Shown: positions 10,134 through 19,433, counted from the stretch's first letter. The stretch is DNA of 64,000 nt from Prauserella isguenensis (GCF_014191605.1 NZ_JACHWU010000001.1:1364001-1428000), one strand, 5' to 3'. Numbers and translations are program-made. Notes: generated by a model from the sequence alone, not told the origin.

Positions 10134-12455
10134 TCACCGGTTGCCGGCGTACTCCTCCAGGTCGGCGAGCTGCTGCGGGTCGAGTGACGGGCGGACGACG
10201 CTGCGCGCCTTGTCGAGGTGCGCCGCGGTGACCTCCGTGGCCTCGAGTGATTCGCGCATCGCGGTCAGTGCGGCCTCGCGGATCAGGGCCGCGCAGTCGG
10301 CCGCCGAGTAACGTTCCAGGGCGGTGGCGAGCTCGTCGAGGTCGACGTCGTCGGCGAGCGGCGTGTTCTTGGCGGCCGAGCGCAGGATGTCCGCGCGGGC
10401 CTCCGCCGTCGGCGGCGGCACGTAGATCTGCCGCTCCAGCCTGCCGGGCCGGAGCAGCGCCGGGTCGACGAGCTCGGGCCGGTTCGTGGCGCCGAGGACG
10501 ACGACGTCGCGCAACGGTTCGACCCCGTCGAGCTCGGTCAGCAGCGCGGCGACGACCCGGTCGGCCACACCGGAGTCGCTGCCCTGGCCGCGGCGCGGCG
10601 CGAGTGCGTCGACCTCGTCGAGGAAGATCAGTGACGGTGCGGCCTCGGCGGCCCGGTGGAAGAGCTCACGCACGGAGCGTTCCGATTCGCCAACGAACTT
10701 GTCCATCAGCTCGGCACCCTTGACGGCGAACACGTTGAGCGCACCCTCTCCGGCGAGCGCGCGCACGAGGAACGTCTTGCCGTTGCCCGGCGGGCCGTAC
10801 AGCATCACGCCGCGGGGCGGTGCCACGCCGAGGCGTGCGAACGAGTCCGGGTAGCGCAGCGGCCACAGCACGGCTTCGGTGAGGGACTGTTTGATGTCGT
10901 CCATACCGCCGACGTCGTCGAGTGTCAGCCCGCCGGTGGCGAGGGTGTCCGATTCGGACATCGAGATCGGACGGACCGACGAGAGTGCGTCGACCAGGTC
11001 CTGCTGGGCGATGGTGGGCTCTGCGCCGCTCGCGATGTCGTCGTCGCGCTGGCGGAGCGCGCCGCGGACGGCCGCGTCGCGGCGTAGGGCCAGCAGGTCG
11101 GCGGCCACGAACCCGGGCGTGCGCTCGGCCACCGCCCCGAAATCCACATCGGACTCCACCGGGACGTCACGGAACAGAATGCGCAGCAGTTCGGTGCGCA
11201 CACCCGCATCCGGCTGGGAGAGGGTGAGTTCCCGGTCGAGCAGGTCGGTGGCCAGCAGGCGCGGGTCGACCGACTCAGGGTGTGCGGTTGTGGCGACGAG
11301 GGCGAATCCCGGTTCGCTGAGCGCGTGCCGGATCCGGTCGAGGAGCACGGTCGCGACGGGCGGTTGCTGATGGGCCGGAAGCAGCGCGTCGACGTCGGTG
11401 AGCAGCAGTACGCCCGAACCGTCGCCGGATGTGACGGTCTCGACGGCGCGGGCGAGGCGGTTCAGTGCGGCGTCGGGTTCGAGGACCGCGAGCGTCGGAG
11501 CGGCAAGGGTCACGACCCGGATCTTCTCGGCGTGGGCGACCGACCGTGCCAGCGTGGCCTTACCGACGCCTTCGGGTCCGGCGAGCAGGACGCCCAGTCG
11601 CGACGACGTGCCGAGCTTGGCGAGCAGTTCCGGCCGGTGGAAGGCGAGGTCGAACCACTCGGCGAGGGTGCGGGCTGCGGCGGAGTGGCCCGCGAGTTCG
11701 GACACCGGAACCGTGTCGGCGGTGGCGGACGGCTCGGTCACGGCGATCTCGGCGACGTCGGGCCCGGCCGCGGGCTCGGTGGCGGCCGAGGAGGCGGTAC
11801 CGGCGGGCGCCGACTGCAACGGGGTCGACTGTGCCTGCGCCGCGGCGCCCCGGGTGTCGGTGACCGTCTCCGTGGCGGGTGCGGTGTCGTCGCCGCGCCA
11901 GCGCACGACCGTGGACTGGCCGACCACGACGGGACCCGTCGACGGGTCGGTCGCGGTGACGGTGAGCAGTTCCGTCGTCCACGTCGCGCCGACGGTGCGG
12001 GACAGCGTGCCGCGGACCGCCGCCACGTCCGTTCCCGGCGGCGGCGACAGGTCCTGGGGGAGCAGCGACACGGCGTCGCCGACGGTCAGCACCTTGCCCG
12101 CAAGCGCGTGCCGCAGCGTCGTGGCGGTGACCGACATCGTGGCGAGCCGGGAACCGGACACCGTGACCGTCCGTGCGACGGTCACGGCGCACGGTGCGAC
12201 GACGACCTCGGAGCCTTCGGTGACGCCCAGGTTCGACATCGTGACGTCGTCGGCCAGCACGACCCCGGGGACGCCGTCGTCGGCAGGCGCGGCGAGTGCG
12301 GCGCTCGCGCGCGCGCCGGTGAGCCGCACCGCGTCCCAGGACCGCAGGCCGAGGGCGTCGAGCACCTCCGGGTGCAGGCGGACGACCCCACGACGTGAGT
12401 CGAGTGCGGACGGGGTGTGCCGGACGGTGAGCGTGAGCTGAGCGGAGGACGTCAC
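10134..12455 (-). CDS. CDC48/VCP-like two-domain AAA ATPase (Rv0435c-like)
   Basis: Protein of about 773 residues with a CDC48_N-like double-psi barrel (LTVRHTPSALDSRRGVVRLHPEVLDALGL) and two AAA modules. D2 (Walker A GPPGNGKT, Walker B LIFLDEVDAL, second region of homology ATNRPELVDPALLRPGRLERQ) is canonical. D1 is degenerate: its P-loop reads GPEGVGKAT, with Ala after the Lys, and its Walker B is LLTDVDAL, with Thr for Asp and Asp for Glu. D1 probably binds nucleotide poorly or is structural. Start uncertain: GTG at 12455 is preferred, but the frame is open to a GTG at 12488. Adjacent to pssA as in mycobacteria (Rv0435c-Rv0436c). The substrate is unknown; a protein-unfolding role is expected from the family. 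Confidence 0.88.
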   Translation of the reverse strand: MTSSAQLTLTVRHTPSALDSRRGVVRLHPEVLDALGLRSWDAVRLTGARASAALAAPADDGVPGVVLADDVTMSNLGVTEGSEVVVAPCAVTVARTVTVSGSRLATMSVTATTLRHALAGKVLTVGDAVSLLPQDLSPPPGTDVAAVRGTLSRTVGATWTTELLTVTATDPSTGPVVVGQSTVVRWRGDDTAPATETVTDTRGAAAQAQSTPLQSAPAGTASSAATEPAAGPDVAEIAVTEPSATADTVPVSELAGHSAAARTLAEWFDLAFHRPELLAKLGTSSRLGVLLAGPEGVGKATLARSVAHAEKIRVVTLAAPTLAVLEPDAALNRLARAVETVTSGDGSGVLLLTDVDALLPAHQQPPVATVLLDRIRHALSEPGFALVATTAHPESVDPRLLATDLLDRELTLSQPDAGVRTELLRILFRDVPVESDVDFGAVAERTPGFVAADLLALRRDAAVRGALRQRDDDIASGAEPTIAQQDLVDALSSVRPISMSESDTLATGGLTLDDVGGMDDIKQSLTEAVLWPLRYPDSFARLGVAPPRGVMLYGPPGNGKTFLVRALAGEGALNVFAVKGAELMDKFVGESERSVRELFHRAAEAAPSLIFLDEVDALAPRRGQGSDSGVADRVVAALLTELDGVEPLRDVVVLGATNRPELVDPALLRPGRLERQIYVPPPTAEARADILRSAAKNTPLADDVDLDELATALERYSAADCAALIREAALTAMRESLEATEVTAAHLDKARSVVRPSLDPQQLADLEEYAGNR

Positions 12456-12611
12456 AGCCGCCACTCTAGGAGGTGTGAACACAGCCACGCGCCGGCGTGT
12501 CCATGAGGGGTGGTGGTCGGGCCGGCGAGCGGGCGCCCCGAAACTTCCCCTCTCGCGCGACCGGAGCGTGCCGAGCGCGGCCGGAGCGTGGCAGCGGGTG
12601 GCCGCCTGCGG

Positions 12612-13592
12612 TCAGCGTTCGCGTTGGCGGAGGCCGATGCGGCGCCACCCACGCTTGCGGGACGAGGTCCGCGCCGGGTCGGCGGGCGGATACACCCGTG
12701 ACACGTGCGGGGTGGTGGGTCCGGTCCCGGACCCGTCCGAGCGCTGGACGGCCCGGCGCGCGGCACCGGCCACCTGGCGCAGTCTCGGCCTGCGCAGCCC
12801 CAGCCGTCGCTGTCCGCGCAGTCCTCTGCGCATCGCACGGCGCTCGCGTCCCGGCACGTCCCACGCCTCGGGGTGCGCGGCGAGCCAGTGGTATCGCCGC
12901 ACCGCGTACGGGATGTGGGCCAGGTACAGCACCAGCGCCGCCGCGAGCGCGATCAGCGGGTACTGGATGACCGCGGCCGCGAGCAGTCCGACGCCCACGA
13001 GCAGCGGCGCGACCGCCTTGGCGGGTGCGCGCAGCTTCTTCAGCGACAGCGTGGGGATGCGGCTGATCAGCAACGTCGCCGTGGCGACCGTCCACAGCCA
13101 CACCGCCGGCTGCGACGACCACCAGCCGGTGCCGAACTCGAGCGTGACGATCACCGGCAGCAGCGCCGTCAGCCCGCCCGCCGGAGCCGGCACGCCGACG
13201 AAGAACTCGTTCGCGAACGGTGGCTGGTCCTCGTCGAGCAGCGTGTTGAACCGGGCCAGCCGTAACACCATGCAGACGGCGAAGATCAACGCGACGACCC
13301 AGCCGAACCGGTCGTCGCCGGGCAGCCACACGTACAGCACCAGTGCGGGGGCGACGCCGAACGAGATCGCATCGGACAACGAGTCGAGCTCGGCGCCCAT
13401 CTTCGACGACGCGTCGAGCAGGCGGGCGATCCGCCCGTCGAGGCTGTCCAGGATCGCCGCAACGCCGATGGCGCCGATGGACAGCACGTAGTCGCCGGTC
13501 AGGGCGAACTGCACGGCGGAAAGGCCCGCGCACAGGGCGAGCACGGTGATGGCGTTCGGCAGCAGCCGGACGCCGGGAGTGGTCCGCGACAT
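12612..13592 (-). CDS. pssA: CDP-diacylglycerol-serine O-phosphatidyltransferase
   Basis: Integral membrane enzyme making phosphatidylserine from CDP-diacylglycerol and serine. The CDP-alcohol phosphotransferase motif DSLDGRIARLLDASSKMGAELDSLSD keeps the required DxxDG..AR...G...D...D residues, at about residue 49. Several hydrophobic segments follow. After the last one, at about residue 225, comes a roughly 100-residue very Arg-rich tail with no recognisable fold; this is longer than the catalytic domain needs. The ATG at 13592 is preceded by an in-frame GTG at 13595. It lies a few bases after psd, so psd-pssA are co-transcribed; their products act in sequence (PssA makes PS, Psd converts it to PE). 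Confidence 0.93.
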   Translation of the reverse strand: MSRTTPGVRLLPNAITVLALCAGLSAVQFALTGDYVLSIGAIGVAAILDSLDGRIARLLDASSKMGAELDSLSDAISFGVAPALVLYVWLPGDDRFGWVVALIFAVCMVLRLARFNTLLDEDQPPFANEFFVGVPAPAGGLTALLPVIVTLEFGTGWWSSQPAVWLWTVATATLLISRIPTLSLKKLRAPAKAVAPLLVGVGLLAAAVIQYPLIALAAALVLYLAHIPYAVRRYHWLAAHPEAWDVPGRERRAMRRGLRGQRRLGLRRPRLRQVAGAARRAVQRSDGSGTGPTTPHVSRVYPPADPARTSSRKRGWRRIGLRQRER

Positions 13593-13598
13593 CACGGG

Positions 13599-14354
13599 TC
13601 AGTCCCTCGCAGCGGGGGCGGTTTCGGCGATGGCGGTTTCGCCGCCGATGGTGCGCTGGCCCTCGCGGACGAGGACGCGGCTGTCCGGCGGCAGGTAGGT
13701 GTCGACCCGGGAACCGAAGCGGATCAGCCCGTAGGTCGTCCCGACGTCGTGGCGCTCGCCCTCGGCGACCTGGCACACGATGCGCCGCGCGACCAGCCCG
13801 GCGATCTGCGTGACCACCACCTCCCGGCCCGCGTCGGTGCGCAGCAGCAGCGAGTTGCGCTCGTTGTCCTCGCTGGCCTTGTCCAGGTCGGCGGACAGGA
13901 ACTTGCCCGGCCGGTAGGCCGCGCGTTCCACGGTGCCGCTGACGGGCATGCGCTGCACGTGGACGTCGAACATCGAGAGGAACACGCTCACGCGGGTGCG
14001 CGGCTGGTCGGGCAGGCCGAGCTCGGCGGGCGGCACGGCGTCGGAGACCAGCGACACGGTGCCGTCCGCGGCGGCGACGACGAGGTCCTCGCGTTGCGGC
14101 GGCACCCGGTGCGGTTCGCGGAAGAACGCCGCCGTCGCGAGCGTGCCCAGCCCGGCGATGACACCGAGGCCCGCCGACACCTTGCGCAAGGCGAGCGTCG
14201 CGGCGAGACCGCCGAGCACGAACGGTCTGCCGGCCGGATGCATCGGCGGCAGCGTTTCCCTGGTGAGCGCCGCGGCGTGGCCCAGTGCTCCGGAGATCTT
14301 GGAGGCCCCGGAAGCCTGGTCAGCCGTGGACGCCGGTATGCCGTCGGAAGCCAT
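13599..14354 (-). CDS. psd: Phosphatidylserine decarboxylase (short form)
   Basis: Pyruvoyl-dependent enzyme converting phosphatidylserine to phosphatidylethanolamine. About 251 residues, a little longer than the typical short-form Psd. Visible features are FFREPHRVPP, SVFLSMFDVHVQRMPVSG with the His typical of the family, and the self-cleavage site in LIRFGSRVDTYLP, where Gly-Ser is cut to leave the pyruvoyl group. The ATG at 14354 has GGAA upstream; an in-frame frame extends further but overlaps moeA-proximal sequence. Downstream of moeA in the same direction and directly upstream of pssA, as in M. tuberculosis (Rv0438c-Rv0437c-Rv0436c). Confidence 0.92.
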   Translation of the reverse strand: MASDGIPASTADQASGASKISGALGHAAALTRETLPPMHPAGRPFVLGGLAATLALRKVSAGLGVIAGLGTLATAAFFREPHRVPPQREDLVVAAADGTVSLVSDAVPPAELGLPDQPRTRVSVFLSMFDVHVQRMPVSGTVERAAYRPGKFLSADLDKASEDNERNSLLLRTDAGREVVVTQIAGLVARRIVCQVAEGERHDVGTTYGLIRFGSRVDTYLPPDSRVLVREGQRTIGGETAIAETAPAARD

Positions 14355-14443
14355 GTGTGCCGTCGTTCCGTTCGCGTAGGTGAACCTCGAACGCGACCAC
14401 GCTACTCCGCTCGGGTAGCGCTCCGGTGGCCGCCTCACCTCCG

Positions 14444-15658
14444 TCAGAGCAGCATCACATCCACCTCGGAGTCCGCGGGCGCCTCGGTGGTGTCCTCGTC
14501 GAGCACGATCAGGCAGTTGGCCTGCGACAGCGCTGCGAGCAGGTGCGAGGCCGGGCCGCCGCGCGGGCCGACCACACCCGTCACGTCCCCGTCCGGGTGC
14601 GAGTAGAAGCCGCGGCGGAACTGGCGTTTGCCCCGCGGCGAGGTGAGCGTCTCGAGCAGTCGCGCGCGCATCACGGTGCGGTCGGGATCGGCGTGGCCGA
14701 GCGAGGAGAGGAGCGCGGGCCGCAGGAACGCCTCGAACGACACCAGCACGCTCACCGGGTTGCCGGGCAGCGTGACGACGGGGACGCCGTCCCACGTGCC
14801 GCACCCCTGGGGGCCGCCGGGCTGCATGGCGACCTTCGTGAACGTCACACCCGCCCCGGTCAGCGTGTCCTTGACGACCTCGTAGGCGCCCGCGCTGACA
14901 CCGCCGGAGGTGACGACGAGGTCGACGTCGGCGAGCCACGGTTCGATGGCCGCGCGGAAGCTGTCGACGTCGTCGGCGACGCTGCGGACCGTGTGCACCT
15001 CGCACCCCAGTGCCCGCAGTGCCGCGCCGAGCATGACGCTGTTGGACTCGTAGATCCGGCCGTGGACGAGCGGTTCCGGGGGGAGCACCAGCTCCGTGCC
15101 GGTCGACACCACGAGCACCCGCGGCGGCACGAACACCGCGAGGGTGTCCCTGCCGACGGCCGAGGCGAGGCCCAGCTGGGCGGGCCCGCACAGGGTGCCC
15201 GCCTCGAGCGCGACGGTCCCCACCGCGACGTCCTCACCGGTGCGGCGCACGTGGGCGCCCGGCGCCGACTCGGCGTGGATCCGTACGCGCGACGTGCCGC
15301 CGTCGGTGCGTTCGACCATCACCACGGCGTCGGCGCCCTCGGGCATGGGGGCGCCGGTCATGATGCGGTGGGCGGTACCGGGCGGCAGTGCGGGTACGTC
15401 GGTGAGGCCCGCGGGGATGTCGGTCCCGACGCTCAGCTCGACGGGTGCGTCCTCGCTCGCGCCCGCGACCTCGTCGGAGCGCACGGCATAGCCGTCCATC
15501 GCGGAGTTGTCGAACGGCGGCAGCGACACGGTCGCCGCGACGTCCTCGGCCAGTATCAGTCCGGCGCACTCGGTGACGGGCCTGCTCACCGCGGGCCTCC
15601 TGCCCAGCAGTTCGGTCACGTGTGCGCGGTGTTCGTCGACGGAGATCACGCCGGTCAT
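14444..15658 (-). CDS. moeA: Molybdopterin molybdenumtransferase MoeA
   Basis: Cytosolic enzyme that inserts molybdate into adenylylated molybdopterin. The 404 residues cover all family domains: PPFDNSAMDGYAV, IPAG, RIMTGAPMPEGADAVVMVE, then the MogA-like domain with VVSTGTEL, GRIYESNS, VVTSGGVSAGAYEVVKD, MQPGGPQG and TLPGNPVSVLVSFE, and a C-terminal beta domain. A GAGGAGG ribosome site touches the ATG at 15658; an in-frame GTG at 15649 is better spaced and may be the true start. Equivalent of moeA2 (Rv0438c) by position. It adds to the Moco genes at 49.9-54.7 kb. Confidence 0.94.
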   Translation of the reverse strand: MTGVISVDEHRAHVTELLGRRPAVSRPVTECAGLILAEDVAATVSLPPFDNSAMDGYAVRSDEVAGASEDAPVELSVGTDIPAGLTDVPALPPGTAHRIMTGAPMPEGADAVVMVERTDGGTSRVRIHAESAPGAHVRRTGEDVAVGTVALEAGTLCGPAQLGLASAVGRDTLAVFVPPRVLVVSTGTELVLPPEPLVHGRIYESNSVMLGAALRALGCEVHTVRSVADDVDSFRAAIEPWLADVDLVVTSGGVSAGAYEVVKDTLTGAGVTFTKVAMQPGGPQGCGTWDGVPVVTLPGNPVSVLVSFEAFLRPALLSSLGHADPDRTVMRARLLETLTSPRGKRQFRRGFYSHPDGDVTGVVGPRGGPASHLLAALSQANCLIVLDEDTTEAPADSEVDVMLL

Positions 15659-15743
15659 CCTCCTCGCCGATGGTGGCTGTGTCAGACTCTCCCCGCTCGG
15701 AGCCCACAGGGAGGCGGGCTTCGTGTCACCCAGGGGAGGTTTC

Positions 15744-16421
15744 GTGCAGGTACAGCTGCGGCATCAGCCGTCGTTCGCGGTCGGGCGCATCATGCTCGCC
15801 CCGGGCGAGCCCGTCCAGGTCGAAGCGGGCGCGATGGTCGCGACGAGTTACGGCGTGCAGGTGCAGGCGTCCACCCAGGGCGGCGTGATGAAGGGGCTCG
15901 GGCGAGCCGTGTTCGGCGGCGAGTCGATGTTCATCAGCACCTACACCGCGCCCCAGAACGGCGGCTGGGTCGACGTCGCGGCGTGCCTGCCCGGTGACCT
16001 GCAACTGATCAATCTCGACGGCCGGATGGGCTGGTGCATCACCCGCGGGTCGTGGATCGCCTCGGCCCACACCGTCAACCTGCAGACCCAGTGGGGCGGG
16101 TTCAAGAACCTGTTCGGCGGCGAGGGCGGCTTCCTGACGTACGCGGCGGGCCAGGGGCCGGTGCTCGTGTCGTGCTACGGCGCGCTCGAGGTCGTGAACC
16201 TGCAGCCGGGCGAGATGGTCACGATCGACTCCGGGCACGTGGTGGCCTACGCGGAGACGGTCCAGTCGCAGCTGCGCAAGATCTCCGGCGGCATGGTGCA
16301 GAGTGCCAAGAGCGGTGAGGGCCTGGTGTTCGACTTCGCAGGCCCCGGCCAGATCATGACCCAGACCCGGAACCCGTCGGCCCTCGCGGCGTGGGTCGTG
16401 CAGCAGGTGCCCGGACGGTAG
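15744..16421 (+). CDS. AIM24-family protein, copy 1
   Basis: Protein of about 225 residues of the AIM24/TIGR00266 family: a beta-rich barrel with repeated motifs QPSFAVGRIMLAPGEPVQVEAGAMVA, GGWVDVAACLPGDLQLINLDG, FGGEGGFLTYAAGQGPVLVSCYG and PGEMVTIDSGHVVAYAETV. There is no signal peptide or membrane segment. The biochemical role in bacteria is not established. The GTG at 15744 has a strong GGGGAGG site five bases upstream. The second copy follows four bases after its stop, so the two are co-expressed and may form a hetero-oligomer. Divergent from moeA. Confidence 0.88.
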   Translation: MQVQLRHQPSFAVGRIMLAPGEPVQVEAGAMVATSYGVQVQASTQGGVMKGLGRAVFGGESMFISTYTAPQNGGWVDVAACLPGDLQLINLDGRMGWCITRGSWIASAHTVNLQTQWGGFKNLFGGEGGFLTYAAGQGPVLVSCYGALEVVNLQPGEMVTIDSGHVVAYAETVQSQLRKISGGMVQSAKSGEGLVFDFAGPGQIMTQTRNPSALAAWVVQQVPGR

Positions 16422-16424
16422 GGC

Positions 16425-17018
16425 ATGGAGGTCCACACCCGGCACACGCCGACGTTCGGTGTCGCCCGCATCGTGCTCGCCGAGGGTGAGGCGGTGCAGG
16501 CCCCCGCGAAAGCGATCATGGCGAGCAGCTTCGGCGTGTCGGTCTCCCGGCCCGTGCGCGGTGAGCCGACGGTGCTGACCGCGCCGTCCGGCGGCGGCTG
16601 GGTCGACCTCGCCCCGGAGACGCCCGGCGACGTCTACCCGCTCGGCTTCGACGGGCGCAGCGGCTGGTGTGTCTCCACCGTGCCGGAGTCGAGAGTGCTG
16701 GCGCGGCCGGCGTCGATCCGCCGGGACGCGACGTGGCCCGGGTTGCAGCACCTGTTCGGCGGCGATCACGGGTTCCTCGAGCACTACGGCGGGGCGGGTT
16801 CGCTCGTGCTGAGCGCGAAGGGCCCGGTCGACCTGCTCAACCTCGAGGGGGGCGAGATGGTCACGGTGCGGCCCGCGTTCCTGGTCGCTTATCCGGACAC
16901 GATCCAGGTCCGGTTGCGGGCTGTCGATCCGGCGGGGCCACAGTCCGTGCGCACCGGGCAGGGGCTGGCTCTGGATTTCGCCGGTCCGGGTACGGTTCTG
17001 ATCCAGGCCAGACGCTGA
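16425..17018 (+). CDS. AIM24-family protein, copy 2 (divergent, shorter)
   Basis: Tandem paralogue of the preceding gene, 197 residues. It keeps [62 protein letters not shown] and [18 protein letters not shown] in the same order. It lacks the segment after the first repeat (GVMKGLGRAVFGGES in copy 1) and the C-terminal tail. The two have diverged well beyond a recent duplication. Function unknown; the direct junction implies a shared mRNA. Confidence 0.85.
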   Translation: MEVHTRHTPTFGVARIVLAEGEAVQAPAKAIMASSFGVSVSRPVRGEPTVLTAPSGGGWVDLAPETPGDVYPLGFDGRSGWCVSTVPESRVLARPASIRRDATWPGLQHLFGGDHGFLEHYGGAGSLVLSAKGPVDLLNLEGGEMVTVRPAFLVAYPDTIQVRLRAVDPAGPQSVRTGQGLALDFAGPGTVLIQARR

Positions 17019-17021
17019 TTT

Positions 17022-17038
17022 TCCCCGTTTTCCGGGGA
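17022..17038 (+). terminator. Weak hairpin after the AIM24 pair
   Basis: TCCCCG-TTTTC-CGGGGA, a 6-bp stem, begins three bases after the second AIM24 stop codon. There is no T tract, so termination here is only possible, not demonstrated. The remaining 220 bases to the cold-shock gene look like a long 5' leader with an irregular promoter candidate (TTGCCG at 17171, TAGCGT at 17193). Confidence 0.35.
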
Positions 17039-17265
17039 GTTCGCCGCGCGGGTTCTTCACTTTTCAACGTTCGTCGTGGTCTATGTGGGTGAACCCGATT
17101 CTCGTGGGCGTCACTCACCGCGCACGTCGGGCGACGAGATGTCGGCGAACCCGTTACCGCAAATTGACCATTGCCGAGCCGTGTGATTCCGGTAGCGTGA
17201 TCGACGCTTGGAGCGCAGACAGGCTGTGCTCGGAGCGTTTTTCGGTTTGCTACAAGGAGGACGCC

Positions 17266-17472
17266 GTGGCAGTCGGCACGGTCAAATGGTTCAACGCGGA
17301 AAAGGGCTACGGCTTCATCGAGTCCCCGGAGGGGCCCGACGTTTTCGTGCATTACTCCGCGATTCAGGCAGAAGGATTCCGCACTCTCGACGAGGGTGAC
17401 CGGGTGGAGTTCGAGATCACCGCGGGGCGGGACGGCCGCAGTCAGGCTGCCGACGTCAAGAAGGTCTCGTAA
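17266..17472 (+). CDS. Cold-shock protein (CspA family)
   Basis: Single cold-shock domain of 68 residues that binds single-stranded RNA/DNA. RNP1 (KGYGFIE) and RNP2 (DVFVHYSAI) are both intact, after the usual [12 protein letters not shown] start. The true start is the GTG at 17266, preceded by a very strong AAGGAGG; the longer upstream frame has no such signal. The gene stands alone with a leader of more than 100 bases, common for genes whose mRNA structure responds to temperature, although no specific element was recognised. Confidence 0.95.
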   Translation: MAVGTVKWFNAEKGYGFIESPEGPDVFVHYSAIQAEGFRTLDEGDRVEFEITAGRDGRSQAADVKKVS

Positions 17473-17621
17473 CTCCCGTTTTTCTTCTCGACCGGGGATC
17501 CTCCGGCGCATCGCGCGGCGGTCCGTTCCCGGTTCGCCGGTTCTCGACAGTGGCGAGGCGGTGGCCGGGGCTTTCCGACACTTCGCGTCCGACCAGCGGT
17601 CCGACCGCTAGGCTGCGCGCT

Positions 17622-19421
17622 GTGTCAGGCGATGTGTCGGGGGACCTCACCGGTCGGCAGCTGGGCAACTACCGCATCGACGGTGTGCTCGGCCGCGGCG
17701 GCATGAGCGTGCTCTACGAGGCCACGGACGTGCGCCTCGGTCGCCGCGTCGCGTTGAAGATCATCGGCGATGACACGGGCGCGGACCCCGAGTTCCGTGA
17801 CCGGTTCGTGGACGAGGCCCGCAACACGTCGGCCGTCGACCACGCCAACATCGTGCCGCTGTACGACTTCGGCGAACTCGACGGGCTGCTCTACATCGCC
17901 ATGCGCTACGTCGACGGCGCCGACCTCGCCGGTCTCGGCGGCGACGGCCCCATGGACCCGGCGCGGGCCGTCGGCCTGCTCGATCAGGTCGCCGACGCCC
18001 TTGACACCCTGCACCGGGACGGGCTCGTGCACCTCGACGTCAAGCCCGCGAACGTGCTCGTCACGAGCAGACAGCGGGCGCGTGACCGTCTCGAACACGT
18101 CTACCTCGCCGACTTCGGCCTCACAGAACGCGGCGCCGCCACGCGAACGTCCCGCGGCGGCGACTTCCTCGGCTCGCCCACCTACGCAGCGCCGGAACAC
18201 CTCCGCGGCGAACAGCTCGACGGCCGCACCGACCAGTACGCGCTCGCCTGCATGCTCTACTCCTGCCTGGCGGGCAGGCCGCCGTTCACCGGCGACGTGC
18301 AGACCGTCATCGCGGGCCACCTGAACCGCGAACCGCCGGCGCTGTCCCGCGCCGTGCCGAGCCTCGGTGACCGCATCGACAACGTCGTGCGCAGGGGTAT
18401 GGCGAAGCGGCCCGGAGAGCGCTACACCTGCTGTGTCGAGCTGATCGCCGCCGCGCGCGAGGCACTGGCGGGTGAGACCCCGGGCGCGGGTGCCGGGGCG
18501 GGTGGAACTGGGGCGGGCGGTGCCGCAGCTGGTGCCGTCGCCGGTGGAGCCGCGGCGGACGGGATGAACGGACTCCCCGCAGGCAACGGCCGGGCGTCCG
18601 GGACTCCGATCACCGAACAGGTCACCGCCCGACAGGCTGCGACCCCGCCGTCCGGAGTCGACCACGGGGCGATTCGGGAACAGGGCGTTCTCGGGGAAGC
18701 GGGCGGTCTCCGAGACGGTGGCCACGGAGCCGGAGCGTCCCGGCACGCGGTTGCGTCCCAGAATGCGTCGCCGGGCAGTACGGCGGTACGGCAGAACACG
18801 GCTTCGCGACAGGGAGAGGGAGGCCTGGTGCATCCTCAGCAGCCGGGACAGCCCGGTCCGTACGGACCGCAGGGAGGACAGCCGGGCCCCGGTGGGCCGG
18901 GACGGCCGGGTCCGTACGGCCCCGGCGGGCCCGGACAGCCGCCCCACGGAACTCCGCCGCCGGGCAACCCGGCGCAGAACCCGCCTCCCGGAATGGGCAG
19001 GCCGCCGCAGGGCGGCCGGCCCGGCTTCGGCACCCCGCCGCCCGGAATGCCCGCGGGCGGCCCGCCACCCGGAGGTTTTCCGCCTCCCGGCCCCGGCGGC
19101 CCCGGTGGTCCGGGTGGCCCCGGTGGCCCCGGCGGCCCCGGTGGCCCCGGTGGGCAGGGCGGCGGCAGGAGTGGCGGCGGCAAGTGGTGGCTGTGGGCAG
19201 GGCTCGCCGTCGTCGTGATCGCCGGCGTCGTGGTGGCGATCGTCCTGCTGACCGGTGGGGACGACGAGAGCGAGGGCGGCGGCTCCGGCGGCGACCCGGG
19301 CACGTCGAGTTCGGTGCCGGAGATCCCGGTCGGCCCCGGCGGTTCGCAGACCGCGCCGACCGGCGAGGCCTCGTCGGGGCAAGCTCCGCCGAAGTCCATT
19401 CCGGTGGAGCCCGAGAACTGA
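17622..19421 (+). CDS. PknB-type membrane Ser/Thr protein kinase, non-RD
   Basis: About 599 residues. The kinase domain spans roughly residues 12-290: P-loop LGRGGMSVLYEA, catalytic Lys in VALKII, catalytic loop LVHLDVKPANVL, DFGLTE, and APE in YAAPEHL. The Arg before the catalytic Asp is replaced by Leu, making it a non-RD kinase. It is followed by a Gly/Ala/Pro-rich cytoplasmic region ending in a collagen-like (GGP)n tract near nt 19090-19160, one transmembrane helix (about residues 523-546) and a short external tail of about 55 residues with no PASTA repeats. The GTG at 17622 sits seven bases after TAGGCT, suggesting a leaderless mRNA; a GTG at 17634 is an alternative. Convergent with the epimerase gene 13 bases away. 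Confidence 0.9.
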   Translation: MSGDVSGDLTGRQLGNYRIDGVLGRGGMSVLYEATDVRLGRRVALKIIGDDTGADPEFRDRFVDEARNTSAVDHANIVPLYDFGELDGLLYIAMRYVDGADLAGLGGDGPMDPARAVGLLDQVADALDTLHRDGLVHLDVKPANVLVTSRQRARDRLEHVYLADFGLTERGAATRTSRGGDFLGSPTYAAPEHLRGEQLDGRTDQYALACMLYSCLAGRPPFTGDVQTVIAGHLNREPPALSRAVPSLGDRIDNVVRRGMAKRPGERYTCCVELIAAAREALAGETPGAGAGAGGTGAGGAAAGAVAGGAAADGMNGLPAGNGRASGTPITEQVTARQAATPPSGVDHGAIREQGVLGEAGGLRDGGHGAGASRHAVASQNASPGSTAVRQNTASRQGEGGLVHPQQPGQPGPYGPQGGQPGPGGPGRPGPYGPGGPGQPPHGTPPPGNPAQNPPPGMGRPPQGGRPGFGTPPPGMPAGGPPPGGFPPPGPGGPGGPGGPGGPGGPGGPGGQGGGRSGGGKWWLWAGLAVVVIAGVVVAIVLLTGGDDESEGGGSGGDPGTSSSVPEIPVGPGGSQTAPTGEASSGQAPPKSIPVEPEN

Positions 19422-19433
19422 GTCCGTGGCAGT

